A stretch of DNA of 64,000 nt from Roseomonas sp. CECT 9278 (GCF_918698155.1 NZ_CAKKLX010000017.1:1-64000), one strand, 5' to 3'. Numbered from the stretch's first letter, positions 1 to 9,735 are shown. Notes: generated by a model from the letters alone, not told the origin. Made by a program: numbers and translations.

Positions 1-561
1 CGGCTGCACCGGCCGGGGCGCCTCGGCGGCCGCGGTGACGACCGGCGCGGCCGGCGCGGCAACCGGTGCCGCAGCAACAGGTGCCGCGGCCACCGGCGCC
101 GCGGGCGCTGGCGCTGGTTGTGGCGTCGCGGCCGCTACGGCGACCGGGCTGGGCGATGCCGTCGGGGCCGCGACCGGTGTGCGCGGCGCTGCGGCGGCCA
201 GCGCGATGGCCGTGGCGCTGCCATCGCCGGCAGGTTCCACCGGCGCGAACAGGGACGGCGTGCCGGCGAATTGCCGCGGCGGGGGCAGGCGGCGTTCCAT
301 CTCGGCCGGGCGCACGAATTGCGCGGGGGTCATGGCTTCCAGAGGCAGGTGCCGCTGCGCCACCTGGCGCAACCGGTCCGGTTCGTTCAGCAGGGCCCAT
401 TCGGCGCGCAGCACCTGGGTGCGTTCGCGTGCCTGCTCGGTCTGGCGGTTGATCCCGCGCAGCTCGCGGTCGAGCTGCGCGACCGAATGCTTCACCTGGT
501 ACAGGTACAGCCCCGCCCCGGCGGCGGTGACCATGCTGAGCAGCGTCAGGGGGCGGATCAT
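1..561 (-). CDS. ftsL: Cell division protein FtsL, 3' end beyond window
   Basis: Reading leftwards from an ATG at 561, the frame stays open to the window edge (187 codons, C-terminus missing). It begins [10 protein letters not shown], has one membrane segment (about residues 4-22), then a charged coiled-coil-like stretch (about 25-58) with the FtsL-type motif [11 protein letters not shown] near residue 54. FtsL is a bitopic septal protein that works with FtsB and FtsQ to activate septal peptidoglycan synthesis. The ATG overlaps the rsmH stop as ATGA, the classical mraZ-rsmH-ftsL order. After about residue 100 the protein turns into a low-complexity Ala/Pro/Val tail that runs past the edge; such a tail is not part of the conserved FtsL core. 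Identification rests on position, topology and motif. Confidence 0.85.
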   Translation of the reverse strand, partial: MIRPLTLLSMVTAAGAGLYLYQVKHSVAQLDRELRGINRQTEQARERTQVLRAEWALLNEPDRLRQVAQRHLPLEAMTPAQFVRPAEMERRLPPPRQFAGTPSLFAPVEPAGDGSATAIALAAAAPRTPVAAPTASPSPVAVAAATPQPAPAPAAPVAAAPVAAAPVAAPAAPVVTAAAEAPRPVQP

Positions 562-1496
562 GCGGCCTCCTCCAGCCGTTCCAGCGCGCGCAGGCGGGCG
601 GATCGGGCACGGGGATTGTCGCGCGTCTCGGCCTCGGAAGGCCGCAGCGCGCGGGGTGTCAGCAGGCGGAAGCGGGGCGCGGTGCGCGCGGCGAGCGCGC
701 CCGGATCGTGGCGGGAAGCACCGGTGCCGCGGCCCGCGGCCTCGGCCATGAAGCGTTTGGCGATGCGGTCTTCCAGCGAATGGAAGGCCACCACCACCAG
801 CCGCCCGCCCGGTGCCAGCAGCGATGCGGCGGCGGCGAGTCCGCGCTCGACCTCGCCCAGCTCGTCGTTCACCGCCAGGCGCAGCGCCTGGAAGGACCGC
901 GTCGCGCCATCGATGCCCGAAGGGTCACGCGGCACCTTCGATCGCACCAGCGCGGCGAGGTCGCCGGTGGTCGCGAAGGGCTGCTCCGCGCGCCGCGCCA
1001 CGATGGCCTTGGCGATCCGCCGCGAGAAACGCTCCTCGCCGAGGCGATACAGGATGTTCGCGAGGTCTTCCTCGGGCAGCGTGTTCACCAGGTCGGCGGC
1101 CGAGGGCCCGGCCTTCTCCATCCGCATGTCGAGCGGCCCGTCGGCGCGGAAGGAGAAGCCGCGCTCCGCCTGGTCGAGCTGGAAGGACGACACGCCGAGG
1201 TCCATCACCACGCCGTCCAGCGCGCTCACGCCGCGCTCGGCGAGGAGGTCCAGCATGTCGCCGAAGCGGCCTTCGATCAGCTGCAGCCGGGGGGCGAAGC
1301 GCGCGACCAAGCCGGCGCCGCGGGCGATCGCGTCGGGGTCGCGGTCCATCGCGAACAGCGTGCAGCGCGGCGCGGAGTCGAGGATAGCCGCCGCATAGCC
1401 GCCACCGCCGAAGGTGCAATCCAGGTAGGCGGCATCGTCGCGCGGGGCGAAGCTGGCCAGCACCTCGGCCAGCATGACGGGCAGGTGGCCGGTCAT
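558..1496 (-). CDS. rsmH: 16S rRNA (cytosine-1402-N4)-methyltransferase RsmH
   Basis: This 312-residue protein N4-methylates C1402 of 16S rRNA at the decoding centre, using S-adenosylmethionine. The N-terminus [13 protein letters not shown] and the glycine-rich SAM motif [15 protein letters not shown] (about residues 25-39) are hallmarks of MraW/Rsm[14 protein letters not shown] near residue 96 and [11 protein letters not shown] near residue 236 are the other conserved blocks. Length is normal for the family. It lies between mraZ, whose last four bases it overlaps, and ftsL, also overlapped by four bases, so the three are translationally coupled and cotranscribed from the mraZ promoter region. 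Confidence 0.97.
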   Translation of the reverse strand: MTGHLPVMLAEVLASFAPRDDAAYLDCTFGGGGYAAAILDSAPRCTLFAMDRDPDAIARGAGLVARFAPRLQLIEGRFGDMLDLLAERGVSALDGVVMDLGVSSFQLDQAERGFSFRADGPLDMRMEKAGPSAADLVNTLPEEDLANILYRLGEERFSRRIAKAIVARRAEQPFATTGDLAALVRSKVPRDPSGIDGATRSFQALRLAVNDELGEVERGLAAAASLLAPGGRLVVVAFHSLEDRIAKRFMAEAAGRGTGASRHDPGALAARTAPRFRLLTPRALRPSEAETRDNPRARSARLRALERLEEAA

Positions 1497-1960
1497 GGCC
1501 GCGGGTCCCGGCGCGCCACGGGGGCCAGCGTCAGGCCCTTGTCGCGGGCGCTGACGACGGAGCCGCTGAGATAGGCTTCGCCGCGCTCGGCGTCCCAGAT
1601 CTGGAAGCGGCGGCGCTGGCCGACGAACAGCAGCGCATCGGTCAGGCCGGCCATGGCGATGTGGCGTTCGGGCAGCGAGACGCGGCCCTCGGCATCCGGG
1701 CGGAGCTCCGCGGCATGGGCGAAGATGGCACCGCCGAGATCGTCGGAATCCGGGGAGAACAGCGCGAGCCCGTCATGCCCGTCGGCCGCGGCGTCGAACT
1801 CGCTGGCCGGCCAGCATTCGATGCAGGGCAGCTTGTAGGAAGGAAAGAAGACGAGGTCCTGGTCACCGGTCCGCGCGAGCGCGCCGCGGAAGTCGGCGGG
1901 CACGGAGATGCGCCCCTTCTTGTCCAACTTCCCCTTGTGCGTGCCCAGGAACCGGGTCAT
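1493..1960 (-). CDS. mraZ: Transcriptional regulator MraZ
   Basis: MraZ is a ring-forming DNA-binding protein with two tandem SpoVT/AbrB-like folds that controls the division and cell-wall cluster, including its own gene. The 155-residue product opens with [21 protein letters not shown], the conserved DxKGR-type motif of the first MraZ repeat. The second repeat is visible as [12 protein letters not shown] near residue 91. Length matches the family. It is the first gene of a leftward operon with rsmH and ftsL. An ordered array of MraZ-type boxes lies about 150 bp upstream of the start (2108-2152), consistent with autoregulation. Confidence 0.95.
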   Translation of the reverse strand: MTRFLGTHKGKLDKKGRISVPADFRGALARTGDQDLVFFPSYKLPCIECWPASEFDAAADGHDGLALFSPDSDDLGGAIFAHAAELRPDAEGRVSLPERHIAMAGLTDALLFVGQRRRFQIWDAERGEAYLSGSVVSARDKGLTLAPVARRDPRP

Positions 1961-2107
1961 CGCCCCCCGCGTGCGGCCCGTCGGGGCCGCTCAAAGATTG
2001 CTGTTCCGGCCCGGGTCAGCGGCCGGCGAGGCCCCCCGACCCCGCCGGCTCGCCCGACCATCCCGCTCCGGATCCCGCTCGCCCCCCCGAGCTCGCTAGG
2101 ACCCTCA

Positions 2108-2152
2108 TGGGATGACATGGGATAACACGGGAAAACTTGGGACAGCAAGGGA
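2108..2152 (-). promoter_or_regulatory. MraZ-box array: five 10-bp-phased repeats upstream of mraZ
   Basis: On the plus strand TGGGA begins at 2108, 2118 and 2138, CGGGA at 2128 and AGGGA at 2148, giving five pentamers at an exact 10-bp pitch. In the mraZ reading direction they read TCCCA/TCCCG/TCCCT. E. coli MraZ is known to bind tandem TGGGN repeats with 5-nt spacers, the same pitch. The array lies about 150 bp before the mraZ start, in an otherwise non-coding stretch (1961-2252). Inferred role: autoregulatory operator of the mraZ-rsmH-ftsL operon. Confidence 0.85.
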
Positions 2153-2252
2153 GAAAGAATCTTGCGAGTGCGTGCTGTTGCACGAAAAACACTATGTTTC
2201 CCGCCGCTTGCGCGCCGAGGCTGCCCGATTTGTTGAGGAAACACGAAGGGTT

Positions 2253-2273
2253 TTTCGCGACGGCGTCGCGAAA
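2253..2273 (-). terminator. Stem-loop just past the rnpB 3' end, possible terminator
   Basis: A perfect 9-bp inverted repeat, TTTCGCGAC / GTCGCGAAA, with a 3-nt loop starts a few bases beyond the RNase P RNA 3' end. Its position fits rnpB termination, but no U-run follows on the minus strand, so it could equally be a processing or stability hairpin. Confidence 0.45.
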
Positions 2274-2276
2274 GTG

Positions 2277-2693
2277 GCGCCAGACGGCCTGTAAGCCGGG
2301 TTCTGTCGCACCCGTTGCCGGGCACGGACGGCCATTCCTCTGGAACCCGCATCGCTGCGGGCTTCGCGCGGCCAACCCGGGCGGAAGGGCGGGACCGCCC
2401 CTGCGTCAACGCGTTGCCGCGCCTCGCCGTCCGCCCCTATTCGGCCTTGCTCCCGGTGGGGTTTGCCGTGCCGCCGCCGTTGCCGGAAGCGCGGTGGGCT
2501 CTTGCCCCACCGTTTCACCCTTGCCCGCAGGCCTTGCCCCGGGGGACAAAACGTGCGGGCGGTCTGTTCTCTGTGGCACTTTCCCTGGGGTCGCCCCCGC
2601 CGGCCATTAGCCGGCACCGTAGTCCCGTGGAGCCCGGACTTTCCTCCAGCCCGCGATCGCTCGCGGACCAGCGGCCGTCCGGCCGTCTGACGC
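2277..2693 (-). ncRNA. rnpB: RNase P RNA, bacterial class A
   Basis: This is the catalytic RNA of ribonuclease P, which matures tRNA 5' ends. Read on the minus strand it contains the near-invariant 5' block GAGGAAAGTCCGGGCTCC and, near the 3' end, ACAGAACCCGGCTTACAG. The two ends form helix P1: 13 bases at 2681-2693 pair with 13 bases at 2277-2289, with only one G-U wobble. The length of about 417 nt and the GC-rich variable helices fit alphaproteobacterial class A RNAs. Open frames across this stretch are artefacts of its high GC. Ends are set by helix P1 and are accurate to a few bases. Confidence 0.97.
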
Positions 2694-2700
2694 CGCGCGT

Positions 2701-2729
2701 CCTGTGCGCGGCGCGGCGGCGCGCGTCAA
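2701..2729 (-). promoter_or_regulatory. Putative sigma70-type promoter of rnpB
   Basis: On the minus strand TTGACG (2729-2724) is followed after 17 nt by CACAGG (2706-2701), about 7-8 nt before the predicted 5' end of RNase P RNA near 2693. The -35 element and spacing are good; the -10 is weak, as is common in GC-rich alphaproteobacteria. Confidence 0.5.
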
Positions 2730-2823
2730 GCCGCGAAGCGCTTCACGGCGCGCCGCGCCGGGGCCTCGCGGCGGCGCGCGCTTCGTGCTTCACCGCGTGC
2801 CGTTCGTTCCCTGGGGAAGCACC

Positions 2824-3216
2824 ATGATCCGCGTTCTCACCACCGATGTCCCGCGCGTGCTGCTCGCGCTGCTGTTCCTGGTCGGCGCCGCCAATGGCTT
2901 CGCCTGGATGATCACCGGCCACGACCTGATCCATCCGCCGACCTCCGATGCCGGGTTGCGCTTCGAAGCCGCGCTGCGCGACAGCGGCTTCCTCTGGCCG
3001 CTGATGAAGACGATCGACCTGGTGGCCGGGCTGATGCTGCTGTTCAACCGCGCGCCGGCGCTCGCACTGCTGATGCTGCTGCCGATCATCACCGTGATCA
3101 TCCTGTTCCACCTGGTGCTGAACCCGGGCGGGCTGCCGATCGCGGGCGTGCTGGCGGTGCTGACGGCGATGCTGGTCTTCGCGTATCGGGACCGCTACGC
3201 GCCGCTGCTGCGCTGA
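2824..3216 (+). CDS. Small DoxX-like integral membrane protein
   Basis: The product has 130 residues and about four hydrophobic segments: near residues 9-30 (VLLALLFLVGAANGFAWM), 60-78, 80-100 and 107-122. An Asn-Gly-Phe in helix 1 and a Lys-Thr-Ile-Asp stretch before helix 2 resemble the DoxX/SURF4-like family of four-helix proteins, but I cannot fix the family from sequence alone. The ATG at 2824 was chosen because GGGGAAG lies just upstream and the longer frame would run into rnpB promoter DNA. It stands alone, converging on the LysR gene with only 6 bp between the stops. Function is unknown. Confidence 0.75.
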   Translation: MIRVLTTDVPRVLLALLFLVGAANGFAWMITGHDLIHPPTSDAGLRFEAALRDSGFLWPLMKTIDLVAGLMLLFNRAPALALLMLLPIITVIILFHLVLNPGGLPIAGVLAVLTAMLVFAYRDRYAPLLR

Positions 3217-3222
3217 ACGGCG

Positions 3223-4119
3223 TTACCCTGCCGCGCGCGCCCGCATCCAGTCCCACAGCACTTGCGCCGGGCGGCGCAGCGGGCCGGCGGGACGCGCCAG
3301 GTGATGCGCGCGCGGACCGGGTGCGGCGAAGGGATGCGCATAGACCAGCCGCCCCGAGGCGATTTCACGGTCCGCCAGGTCCCCGCGCGCCAGCGCCAGC
3401 CCCAGCCCGGCCGCCGCGGCCTCCAGCGTCAGGCCGAAATCGCTGAACACCGGCCCGTTGTCGGGCGGCGCGCCGCGCCAGCCAGCCGCCGCCAGCCACG
3501 CCGCCCAATGGTCGCGGTTGACGTCGAAGATCAGCGGGATGCGCTGCGCGATGGCCTTGATCGACGGCGTGCCGCGCAGCTTGAAGTCGGGTGATCGGAC
3601 CGGGCGCAGCGTCTCGGGCAGCAGCAACTCGGCCTCCAGCCCCGGCCAGGGCGGCAGGCCGTGCCGCACCAGGAAATCCAGTCCGTGGCGTCGCGGGTCC
3701 TGCAGTTCGGTCGTCGCCACCACATCGACGCGGATCGCCGGATGCGCGGCGTTGAACTCCGGCAGGCGCGGCAGCAGCCAGCGCGCGGCGAAGGTCGGCA
3801 CCACGCCGATGCGCACCTCGCCACCGGCATCCTGGGCGCGGCGGCGGCGGGTGGCGGCGCGGCGCGTGGCGTCCTCGATGCCGGCCAGCAGCGGCGCGAC
3901 CTCGCCATGGTAGCGGCGTGCCAAAGCGGTCGGCTCCGCACCCTTTGGCCCACGCCGAAACAGGGGCGCGCCCAGCATCGCCTCCAGCGCGGCGACATGG
4001 CGGCTGATCGCGCCATGCGTCAGGCCCAGCGCCGCGCCCGCCTGGCCAAAGCTGCCGGCGCGCAAGGCGGCATCCAGCGCGCGGAGCTGTTCCATGCTGG
4101 GCAGGCGGGTCGGGCGCAT
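3223..4119 (-). CDS. LysR family transcriptional regulator (GcvA-like)
   Basis: The 298-residue protein has an N-terminal winged helix-turn-helix (MEQLRALDAALRAGSFGQAG, then LGLTHGAISRHVAALE, about residues 8-50) and a C-terminal periplasmic-binding-fold effector domain starting at EVRIGVVPTFAARWLLPRL (about 102). The THGAISRHV recognition helix and the WLLPRLPEF block resemble the GcvA/AmpR branch. It is divergent from a DUF1127 gene, and a palindromic T-N11-A site sits five bases before its own start, the usual arrangement for LysR autoregulation. The effector and target are not known; the divergent gene is the simplest candidate target. Confidence 0.9.
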   Translation of the reverse strand: MRPTRLPSMEQLRALDAALRAGSFGQAGAALGLTHGAISRHVAALEAMLGAPLFRRGPKGAEPTALARRYHGEVAPLLAGIEDATRRAATRRRRAQDAGGEVRIGVVPTFAARWLLPRLPEFNAAHPAIRVDVVATTELQDPRRHGLDFLVRHGLPPWPGLEAELLLPETLRPVRSPDFKLRGTPSIKAIAQRIPLIFDVNRDHWAAWLAAAGWRGAPPDNGPVFSDFGLTLEAAAAGLGLALARGDLADREIASGRLVYAHPFAAPGPRAHHLARPAGPLRRPAQVLWDWMRARAAG

Positions 4120-4123
4120 GGAC

Positions 4124-4138
4124 GTGAGTATTCCTCAC
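4124..4138. promoter_or_regulatory. Putative LysR box (T-N11-A palindrome)
   Basis: GTGAG-TATTC-CTCAC is a perfect 5-bp dyad whose second and penultimate-but-one positions form the T-N11-A signature (T4125, A4137). It lies in the 117-bp gap between the LysR gene and the divergent DUF1127 gene, adjacent to the LysR start. LysR regulators typically bind such sites; binding by this one is inferred. Confidence 0.55.
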
Positions 4139-4236
4139 ACCCGCCGTGAGCGCGAGGCGCTTCCGCGACCCCAGCCATGCGGCGCACGCTGCCCGGCACG
4201 GTGCATCATGCAACCCCGCACCGCCAGGAGCCGACC

Positions 4237-4497
4237 ATGTCCGTCGAACCCACCGCCAACCCCCTCCGGACCGCAGCGCGCCCGGCCCTGCGCGTCGCCA
4301 CCGACGCGCCCGGCCCGCTGATGCGCCTGTGGGTGGCTGCGGTGGAGGCGGTGGAACGCCGCCGCGCGGCGAAACTGGTCGGCGAGATGGACGACCGCAT
4401 GCTGCGCGACATCGGCATCCATCGCGGCAACGCGATGCAGGCGATCCGCGAAGGGCGGGAGGATCAGCGGCGCGTGATGCCGTGGTGGGACAGGTAG
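4237..4497 (+). CDS. DUF1127 family small protein
   Basis: The 86-residue protein ends in a DUF1127 domain: an amphipathic helix (RLWVAAVEAVERRRAAKLVG, about 29-48) followed by MDDRMLRDIGIHRGNAMQAI. The LxDIGIxR core is the family signature. Members in alphaproteobacteria are small, Arg-rich and often stress- or phosphate-responsive; some bind RNA. The start at 4237 follows AGGAG with good spacing; an upstream in-frame ATG at 4177 lacks such a site. It is transcribed divergently from the LysR gene and ends in a strong bidirectional hairpin. The N-terminal 28 residues are Pro/Ala-rich and not part of the domain. Confidence 0.85.
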   Translation: MSVEPTANPLRTAARPALRVATDAPGPLMRLWVAAVEAVERRRAAKLVGEMDDRMLRDIGIHRGNAMQAIREGREDQRRVMPWWDR

Positions 4498-4499
4498 CA

Positions 4500-4555
4500 C
4501 GAGAGGAGCGCCGCCCCTCTCGAACTCTCCCCGCCAAGGGCCGAAAGGCCCTTGG
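4500..4555. terminator. Two hairpins between convergent genes
   Basis: First hairpin: CGAGAGG (4500-4506) with CCTCTCG (4516-4522). Second: CCAAGGGCC (4534-4542), a GAAA tetraloop, then GGCCCTTGG (4547-4555), a perfect 9-bp stem. They fill the gap between the plus-strand DUF1127 gene and the minus-strand amidase and can serve both directions. No clear U-tract follows. Confidence 0.65.
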
Positions 4556-4561
4556 ATCCCG

Positions 4562-5233
4562 TTACCGCAGCAGACCCTCGACGGCGGCCAGGCGCGCGCG
4601 CGTCGGCGCATCGGCAATGCCATCGGCTCGGCCGGGAACCCAGTGGCGCTGGAAGGCCGCAACCAGCACGGGCAAGGGCAGGTCGGTGCGGTAGCCGATG
4701 GCCGCCAGCAGCGCCGGCACCGCATCCTCGGGCGGTGGCGCGGGGTCGGCATCCGGCCACAGGCCCACACCGTTGCGCGCCAGGCCCTCCCAGTCGAACA
4801 ACTCGCCGGGGTCCTGCTTGCGGTCGGGGGCGATGTCGCTGTGCGCCACCACGTTGCGCGCCGGGATGGGATGGCGCGCCAGGATGTCCAGGCACAGGTC
4901 GCACACCGCCGCCATCTGCAAGGCGGGAAAGGCACGATAGCCCCAGTCATGGCCGGGATTGACGATCTCGATGCCGATGGACCGCCCGTTCAGCGCCGTG
5001 TGGCCGCGCCAATGGGAGACACCGGCATGGGCGGCACGGCGATGGTCCGGCACCAGGCGGAAGATCGCGCCGTCCTCCTCGACCACATAATGCGACGACA
5101 CCTTGGCGGCCGGGTCGCGCAGGCGGGCAATGGCCTCGGCGCCGCTTCGCATGCCGGTGTAGTGCAGCACCAGCATGTCGATCGGCACCCCGTCCGGGCG
5201 GTCGTCCTGGTTGGGGCTGGGCGCCTCGATCAC
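4562..5233 (-). CDS. N-acetylmuramoyl-L-alanine amidase, AmiD/AmpD type
   Basis: This zinc amidase should cleave the lactyl-Ala bond between MurNAc and the peptide stem during wall turnover. The Amidase_2 domain shows MLVLHYTGM (zinc His about residue 24), [34 protein letters not shown], and [16 protein letters not shown] with the second His and the Asp/Lys of the active site. A C-terminal helical stretch (about 160-223) resembles the small peptidoglycan-binding module of AmiD. No ATG fits; a GTG at 5233 gives VIEAPSPNQ, typical of AmiD N-termini, and lies 8 bp after the stop of the upstream J-domain gene, implying coupled translation. I see no convincing signal peptide, so it may act on cytoplasmic recycling products (AmpD-like); this is unsettled. 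Confidence 0.88.
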   Translation of the reverse strand: MIEAPSPNQDDRPDGVPIDMLVLHYTGMRSGAEAIARLRDPAAKVSSHYVVEEDGAIFRLVPDHRRAAHAGVSHWRGHTALNGRSIGIEIVNPGHDWGYRAFPALQMAAVCDLCLDILARHPIPARNVVAHSDIAPDRKQDPGELFDWEGLARNGVGLWPDADPAPPPEDAVPALLAAIGYRTDLPLPVLVAAFQRHWVPGRADGIADAPTRARLAAVEGLLR

Positions 5234-5241
5234 CGCCGGCG

Positions 5242-6009
5242 TCAGAGGCCCCGCTCCCGCTTGATCCGGTCCCAGGCGGCGTTGATCTCGGCCACCTTGC
5301 CGGTCGCGCGCTTGACGAACTCCTCCGGCACCCCGCGCGAGGCCAGGCTGTCCGGGTGGTTCTCCCGCATCAACTGCTTCCACGCCGCGCGCACCTGCTC
5401 GTCGCTGGCCTCTCGCGTCAGGCCCAGCACCGGGTAGGGGTCCTCCATCTGCTGCGCGCTGATCCCGCGCGGCGTCCCGCCCTTGGCGCGCTGCCAGGCG
5501 CCCGCATCCAGGCCGAAGCGCGCATGGATGCCGCGCAGCATGTCGCCTTCGTATTTCGTGACCGGCCCGTCGGCGCGGGCAATCCGCACCAGCGCAGCCA
5601 GCACGTCCTCGAGCATCGCCTTGTTGTCGGCGAAGGCGGCGCCGAGCTTCTCGGCGAAGGGCTCCCACCCCTCGGCCGATTCGCGTGCCTGGTCGAACAG
5701 CCGGCCGACATCGCGCAGCGATTCCTCCGGCACGCGGAACATTGTGCGGAAGGCCTCGATCTCGGCCCGCTTCACCGGCCCATCGACCTTCGCAAGCTTG
5801 GCCGACAGCACGACGATGGTGAAGGAGAACAGGTTCTCCTTGCCGCCCAGCATATGGACCATGTCGGCGGCATGCGGCGGGATGCGCCCCGAACCCGGCA
5901 TGCCGGTCTGGTCGGCGGCATGGCCGACCGCCGCGCCCACCATGGCGCCGAAGGGGCCACCCATGGCGAAGCCCGCCATGCTGCCCAGGATCTTGCCCCA
6001 GAAGCTCAT
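5242..6009 (-). CDS. djlA: TerB and J-domain protein, DjlA-like
   Basis: The 255-residue protein starts with a glycine-rich hydrophobic segment (residues 3-30, [20 protein letters not shown]) like the membrane anchor of DjlA. A TerB-like helical domain follows (about 55-170, with [20 protein letters not shown] and [12 protein letters not shown]), then a C-terminal J domain (about 190-255: [21 protein letters not shown] and the HPD tripeptide in RENHPDSL). J domains stimulate DnaK ATPase, so this is probably an inner-membrane co-chaperone with its J domain in the cytoplasm. It is shorter than E. coli DjlA. It lies upstream of the amidase in a two-gene unit, suggesting an envelope-related client, which is inference. 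Confidence 0.88.
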   Translation of the reverse strand: MSFWGKILGSMAGFAMGGPFGAMVGAAVGHAADQTGMPGSGRIPPHAADMVHMLGGKENLFSFTIVVLSAKLAKVDGPVKRAEIEAFRTMFRVPEESLRDVGRLFDQARESAEGWEPFAEKLGAAFADNKAMLEDVLAALVRIARADGPVTKYEGDMLRGIHARFGLDAGAWQRAKGGTPRGISAQQMEDPYPVLGLTREASDEQVRAAWKQLMRENHPDSLASRGVPEEFVKRATGKVAEINAAWDRIKRERGL

Positions 6010-6132
6010 GTCCCGCCCCTGCTAGCACGGTACGGCGCGCGCGTCAGGCGCGCCTTGCCCCGGCTGGGGCAGGGACTTATTGCGGAGCACGGCCGGCGCG
6101 GGTGTGCGTGGCCGGGGCAATGGGGTGCGCGC

Positions 6133-9100
6133 ATGGCCGGCTGGCAGTTCTGGATCGATCGCGGCGGCACCTTCACCGACATCGTCGCGCGCGACCCCGA
6201 GGGCCGGCTGTCCACCCGCAAGCTGCTGTCCGAGAACCCGGAACGCTACCGCGACGCCGCGGTGGCAGGCATCCGCGAAACCCTGGGCATTGCGCCCGGC
6301 GCCCCGGTGCCCGCCGGCGTGATCGAGGCGGTGAAGATGGGCACCACCGTCGCCACCAATGCGCTGCTGGAGCGCAAGGGCGAACGCGTCCTGCTGCTGG
6401 TCAATCGCGGCTTCGCCGACATGCTGCGGATCGGCAACCAGGCGCGCCCGCGGCTGTTCGACCTCGATGTCCGCCTGCCCGAATTGCTGCATGAACGGGT
6501 CGCCGAGATCGGCGGCCGCGTCGCGGTGGACGGCGCGCAGATCGAACCGCTCGACGAGGCCGCCGCCCGCGCCGCGCTGAAGGCCGGCTTCGCCGATGGC
6601 ATCCGCGCCGTGGCCATCGTGCTGATGCATGCCTGGGCGCATCCCGCCCACGAGCTGCGCCTGGGCGAGATCGCGCGCGAGGAAGGCTTTCCCCAGGTCT
6701 CGCTGAGCCACCAGGCCAGCCCGCTGCCGCGCATCGTCCCGCGCGGCGATACCACGGTGGTCGATGCCTACCTGTCCCCCGTGCTGCGGCGCTATGTCGA
6801 CCAGGTGGCGTCGGAACTGCCCGGCGTGCGGCTGTATTTCATGCAGTCCAATGGCGGGCTGACCGAGGCCGGCCGCTTCCAGGGCAAGGATGCCATCCTG
6901 TCCGGCCCCGCCGGCGGCATCGTCGGCGCGGCGCGCACCGCGGCGATGGGCGGCTTCGATCGCATCATCGGCTTCGACATGGGCGGCACCTCCACGGATG
7001 TCGCGCTCTATGCCGGCGAATTCGAACGCGCCTTCGAGACCGAGGTGGCGGGCGTGCGGATGCGCGCGCCGATGATGGCGATCAACACGGTGGCGGCCGG
7101 CGGCGGGTCGATCCTGCATTTCGACGGCGCGCGGATGCGCGTCGGGCCGGATTCCGCCGGCGCGGTGCCGGGGCCGGCCTGCTACCGCCGCGGCGGGCCG
7201 CTGGCCGTGACCGACGCCAATGTCATGGTCGGCAAGATCCAGCCGCGGCATTTCCCGGCGATCTTCGGCCGCGGTGGCGACCAGGTGCTGGATGCGGCCA
7301 TTGTGCGGGAGAAGTTCACCACGCTCGCTGCCGAGATCTCCGCCGCCACCGGCACGTCGCGCGACCCGCGTGACGTGGCCGAGGGATTCCTGCGCATCGC
7401 CGTCGCCAACATGGCGAACGCCATCAAGCAGGTCTCCATCCAGAAGGGCCACGATGCCACGCGCTTCGCCCTGCAATGCTTCGGCGGCGCGGGCGGGCAG
7501 CATGCCTGCCTGGTGGCCGATGCGCTGGGCATGGAGACGGTGTTCATCCACCCCTTCGCCGGCGTGCTCTCGGCCTATGGCATGGGCCTGGCGGACCAGG
7601 CGGCGATCCGCGAGGGCGCGGTGGAGGCGCCGCTCTCCCTCGATGCGATGGATGGCCTTGCCGCGCGGCTCGATGCGCTGGCCGAACAGGGTCGCGCGGA
7701 GCTGGCCCGGCAGGGCGCCGACCCCGCGCGCCTCGTCGTCGCCCGCCGCCTGCACTTGCGCTACGCCGGCACGGATGCCTTCCTGCCCGTGCCCTTCGCC
7801 GACCACGCCAGGGTGCTGGAGACCTTCACCGAAGCGCATCGCCGCCGCTTCGGCTTCGCCACACCCGAGCGCCAGGTGGTGGTGGAAGCCTGCATCGCCG
7901 AGGTGACGATGCCCGGCGAGCGGGTCGCCGAACCGGCGCTGCCCGACCGCGGCGACGGTCATCCCGCCCCGATCGACACCGTCGAGATGTGGAGCGAGGG
8001 CGCCGCCCATGCCGCCCCGCTGTTCGATCGCGACGATTTGCTCCCTGGCGACCTGATCGCCGGCCCGGCGCTGATCCGCGAAGCCATCGCCACCACGGTG
8101 ATCGAACCCGGTTGGACGGCGGAGATCACCGCGCTGGACCACCTGGTGCTGCGGCGGACCCAACCGCGCGCGGCGGCCCTGGCCGCGACCTCCGACCGGC
8201 CCGACCCGGTCATGCTGGAGCTGTTCAACAACCTGTTCATGAACGTGGCCGAGCAGGCCGGCGCGGTGCTGCAGAACACGTCGCTGAGCGTGAACATCAA
8301 GGAACGGCTGGACTTCTCCTGCGCCATCTTCGATGCCACCGGCGCGCTGGTGGCGAATGCGCCGCATGTGCCGGTGCACCTGGGTGCCATGGGCGAGAGC
8401 GTGCGCACCGTCATCCGCTCCCGCGGCACGACGCTCAAGCCGGGCGACGTGGTGGCGCTGAACAATCCGTCCAATGGCGGCACGCATCTGCCCGATGTCA
8501 CGGTCATCACGCCGGTCTTCGACGATGCCGGGCGCGAGATCCTGTTCTTCGCCGGATCGCGCGGCCACCACGCCGATATCGGCGGCCTGACGCCCGGTTC
8601 GACGCCACCCGGATCCAAGACGCTGGAGGAGGAAGGCGTCGTCATCGACGACTTCCTGCTGGTCGATGGCGGCTGCTTCCGCGAGGCCGAGTTCCGCGCC
8701 CTGCTGGCCGGTGCGACCTACCCCGCCCGCAGCCCCGACGTGAACGTGGCCGACATCAAGGCGCAGGTGGCCTCGAACGAGAAGGCCGTGCAGGAATTGC
8801 AGCGCGCCGTCGCGGAATTCGGCCTGCCCACCGTGCGCGCCTACATGAAGCACGTCATGGACAATGCCGAGGAAAGCGTCCGCCGCGTCCTGGCACGCCT
8901 GCCCGACGGCGCATTCGCCACTTCCATCGACGACGGCGCGCCGCTGAAGGTCGCCATCCGCGTGGACCGCGCCAACCGCCGCGCCGTGATCGACTTCACC
9001 GGCACCGGGGCGCAGCGGCCCGACAATTTCAACGCACCCTCCGCCGTCTGCCGCGCCGTGGTGCTGTATTGCTTCCGCTGCCTGGTGGGCGAGGACATCC

Positions 9101-9735
9101 CGCTGAACGACGGTTGCCTGAAGCCGCTGGAGATCATCATCCCCGACGGCACCTTCCTGTCGCCGCGCCCTGGCGCTGCGGTGGTGGCGGGCAATACGGA
9201 AGTCAGCCAGATGACCTGCAACGCCGTGCTGGCGGCGCTGGGCGCCTGCGCCTCGGCCCAGGCGACGATGAACAACGTGCTGTTCGGCGACGCCACCTAC
9301 CAATACTACGAGACCGTCTGCGGCGGCGTCGGCGCCGGCCCCGGCTTCGACGGCTGGGGCCCGGTGCAGACCCACATGACCAACACGCGCATGACCGACC
9401 CCGAGATCCTGGAACTGCGCTACCCCGTGCGGCTCGAGGAATTCGCCATCCGCCACGGCTCCGGCGGTGCCGGGCAGTGGCGCGGCGGGGATGGTTCGCG
9501 CCGGCGCCTGCGCTTCCTGCGGCCGATGGAGGCGGTGATCGTCGCTTCCCGCCGCACCGTCGCCCCGCATGGCTTGCAGGGCGGCGCCGATGGCGCGGCC
9601 GGCCGGCAATGGGTGGAACGCGCCGATGGCAGCGTGCAGGTGCTGCGCGGCAGCGACCGCGCCGCCCTCGCGCCCGGCGACGTCTTCGGGCTGGAGACGC
9701 CCGGCGGCGGCGGCTGGGGCACGCCCACGGCGTGA
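6133..9735 (+). CDS. Fused HyuA-HyuB hydantoinase/5-oxoprolinase
   Basis: The 1200-residue product has the full two-module architecture of ATP-dependent 5-oxoprolinases. The HyuA-type part (residues 1 to about 680) opens with [19 protein letters not shown] and contains [17 protein letters not shown] and [12 protein letters not shown], the ATP-binding motifs of the acetate kinase/Hsp70 fold. The HyuB-type part (about 690 to end) contains [18 protein letters not shown] and [20 protein letters not shown]. 5-oxoprolinase opens 5-oxoproline to glutamate, but related fused enzymes act on hydantoins, so the substrate is not certain. The ATG at 6133 matches the conserved N-terminus; the frame is open upstream only because of high GC. 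It is divergent from the djlA-like gene, and its stop overlaps the next gene's GTG. Confidence 0.9.
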   Translation: MAGWQFWIDRGGTFTDIVARDPEGRLSTRKLLSENPERYRDAAVAGIRETLGIAPGAPVPAGVIEAVKMGTTVATNALLERKGERVLLLVNRGFADMLRIGNQARPRLFDLDVRLPELLHERVAEIGGRVAVDGAQIEPLDEAAARAALKAGFADGIRAVAIVLMHAWAHPAHELRLGEIAREEGFPQVSLSHQASPLPRIVPRGDTTVVDAYLSPVLRRYVDQVASELPGVRLYFMQSNGGLTEAGRFQGKDAILSGPAGGIVGAARTAAMGGFDRIIGFDMGGTSTDVALYAGEFERAFETEVAGVRMRAPMMAINTVAAGGGSILHFDGARMRVGPDSAGAVPGPACYRRGGPLAVTDANVMVGKIQPRHFPAIFGRGGDQVLDAAIVREKFTTLAAEISAATGTSRDPRDVAEGFLRIAVANMANAIKQVSIQKGHDATRFALQCFGGAGGQHACLVADALGMETVFIHPFAGVLSAYGMGLADQAAIREGAVEAPLSLDAMDGLAARLDALAEQGRAELARQGADPARLVVARRLHLRYAGTDAFLPVPFADHARVLETFTEAHRRRFGFATPERQVVVEACIAEVTMPGERVAEPALPDRGDGHPAPIDTVEMWSEGAAHAAPLFDRDDLLPGDLIAGPALIREAIATTVIEPGWTAEITALDHLVLRRTQPRAAALAATSDRPDPVMLELFNNLFMNVAEQAGAVLQNTSLSVNIKERLDFSCAIFDATGALVANAPHVPVHLGAMGESVRTVIRSRGTTLKPGDVVALNNPSNGGTHLPDVTVITPVFDDAGREILFFAGSRGHHADIGGLTPGSTPPGSKTLEEEGVVIDDFLLVDGGCFREAEFRALLAGATYPARSPDVNVADIKAQVASNEKAVQELQRAVAEFGLPTVRAYMKHVMDNAEESVRRVLARLPDGAFATSIDDGAPLKVAIRVDRANRRAVIDFTGTGAQRPDNFNAPSAVCRAVVLYCFRCLVGEDIPLNDGCLKPLEIIIPDGTFLSPRPGAAVVAGNTEVSQMTCNAVLAALGACASAQATMNNVLFGDATYQYYETVCGGVGAGPGFDGWGPVQTHMTNTRMTDPEILELRYPVRLEEFAIRHGSGGAGQWRGGDGSRRRLRFLRPMEAVIVASRRTVAPHGLQGGADGAAGRQWVERADGSVQVLRGSDRAALAPGDVFGLETPGGGGWGTPTA

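Noticed and set aside
1957-2609. Long open frames on both strands through the mraZ upstream region and rnpB
   Set aside because: They overlap the RNase P RNA and MraZ boxes; open frames are expected by chance at this GC content and show no protein features.
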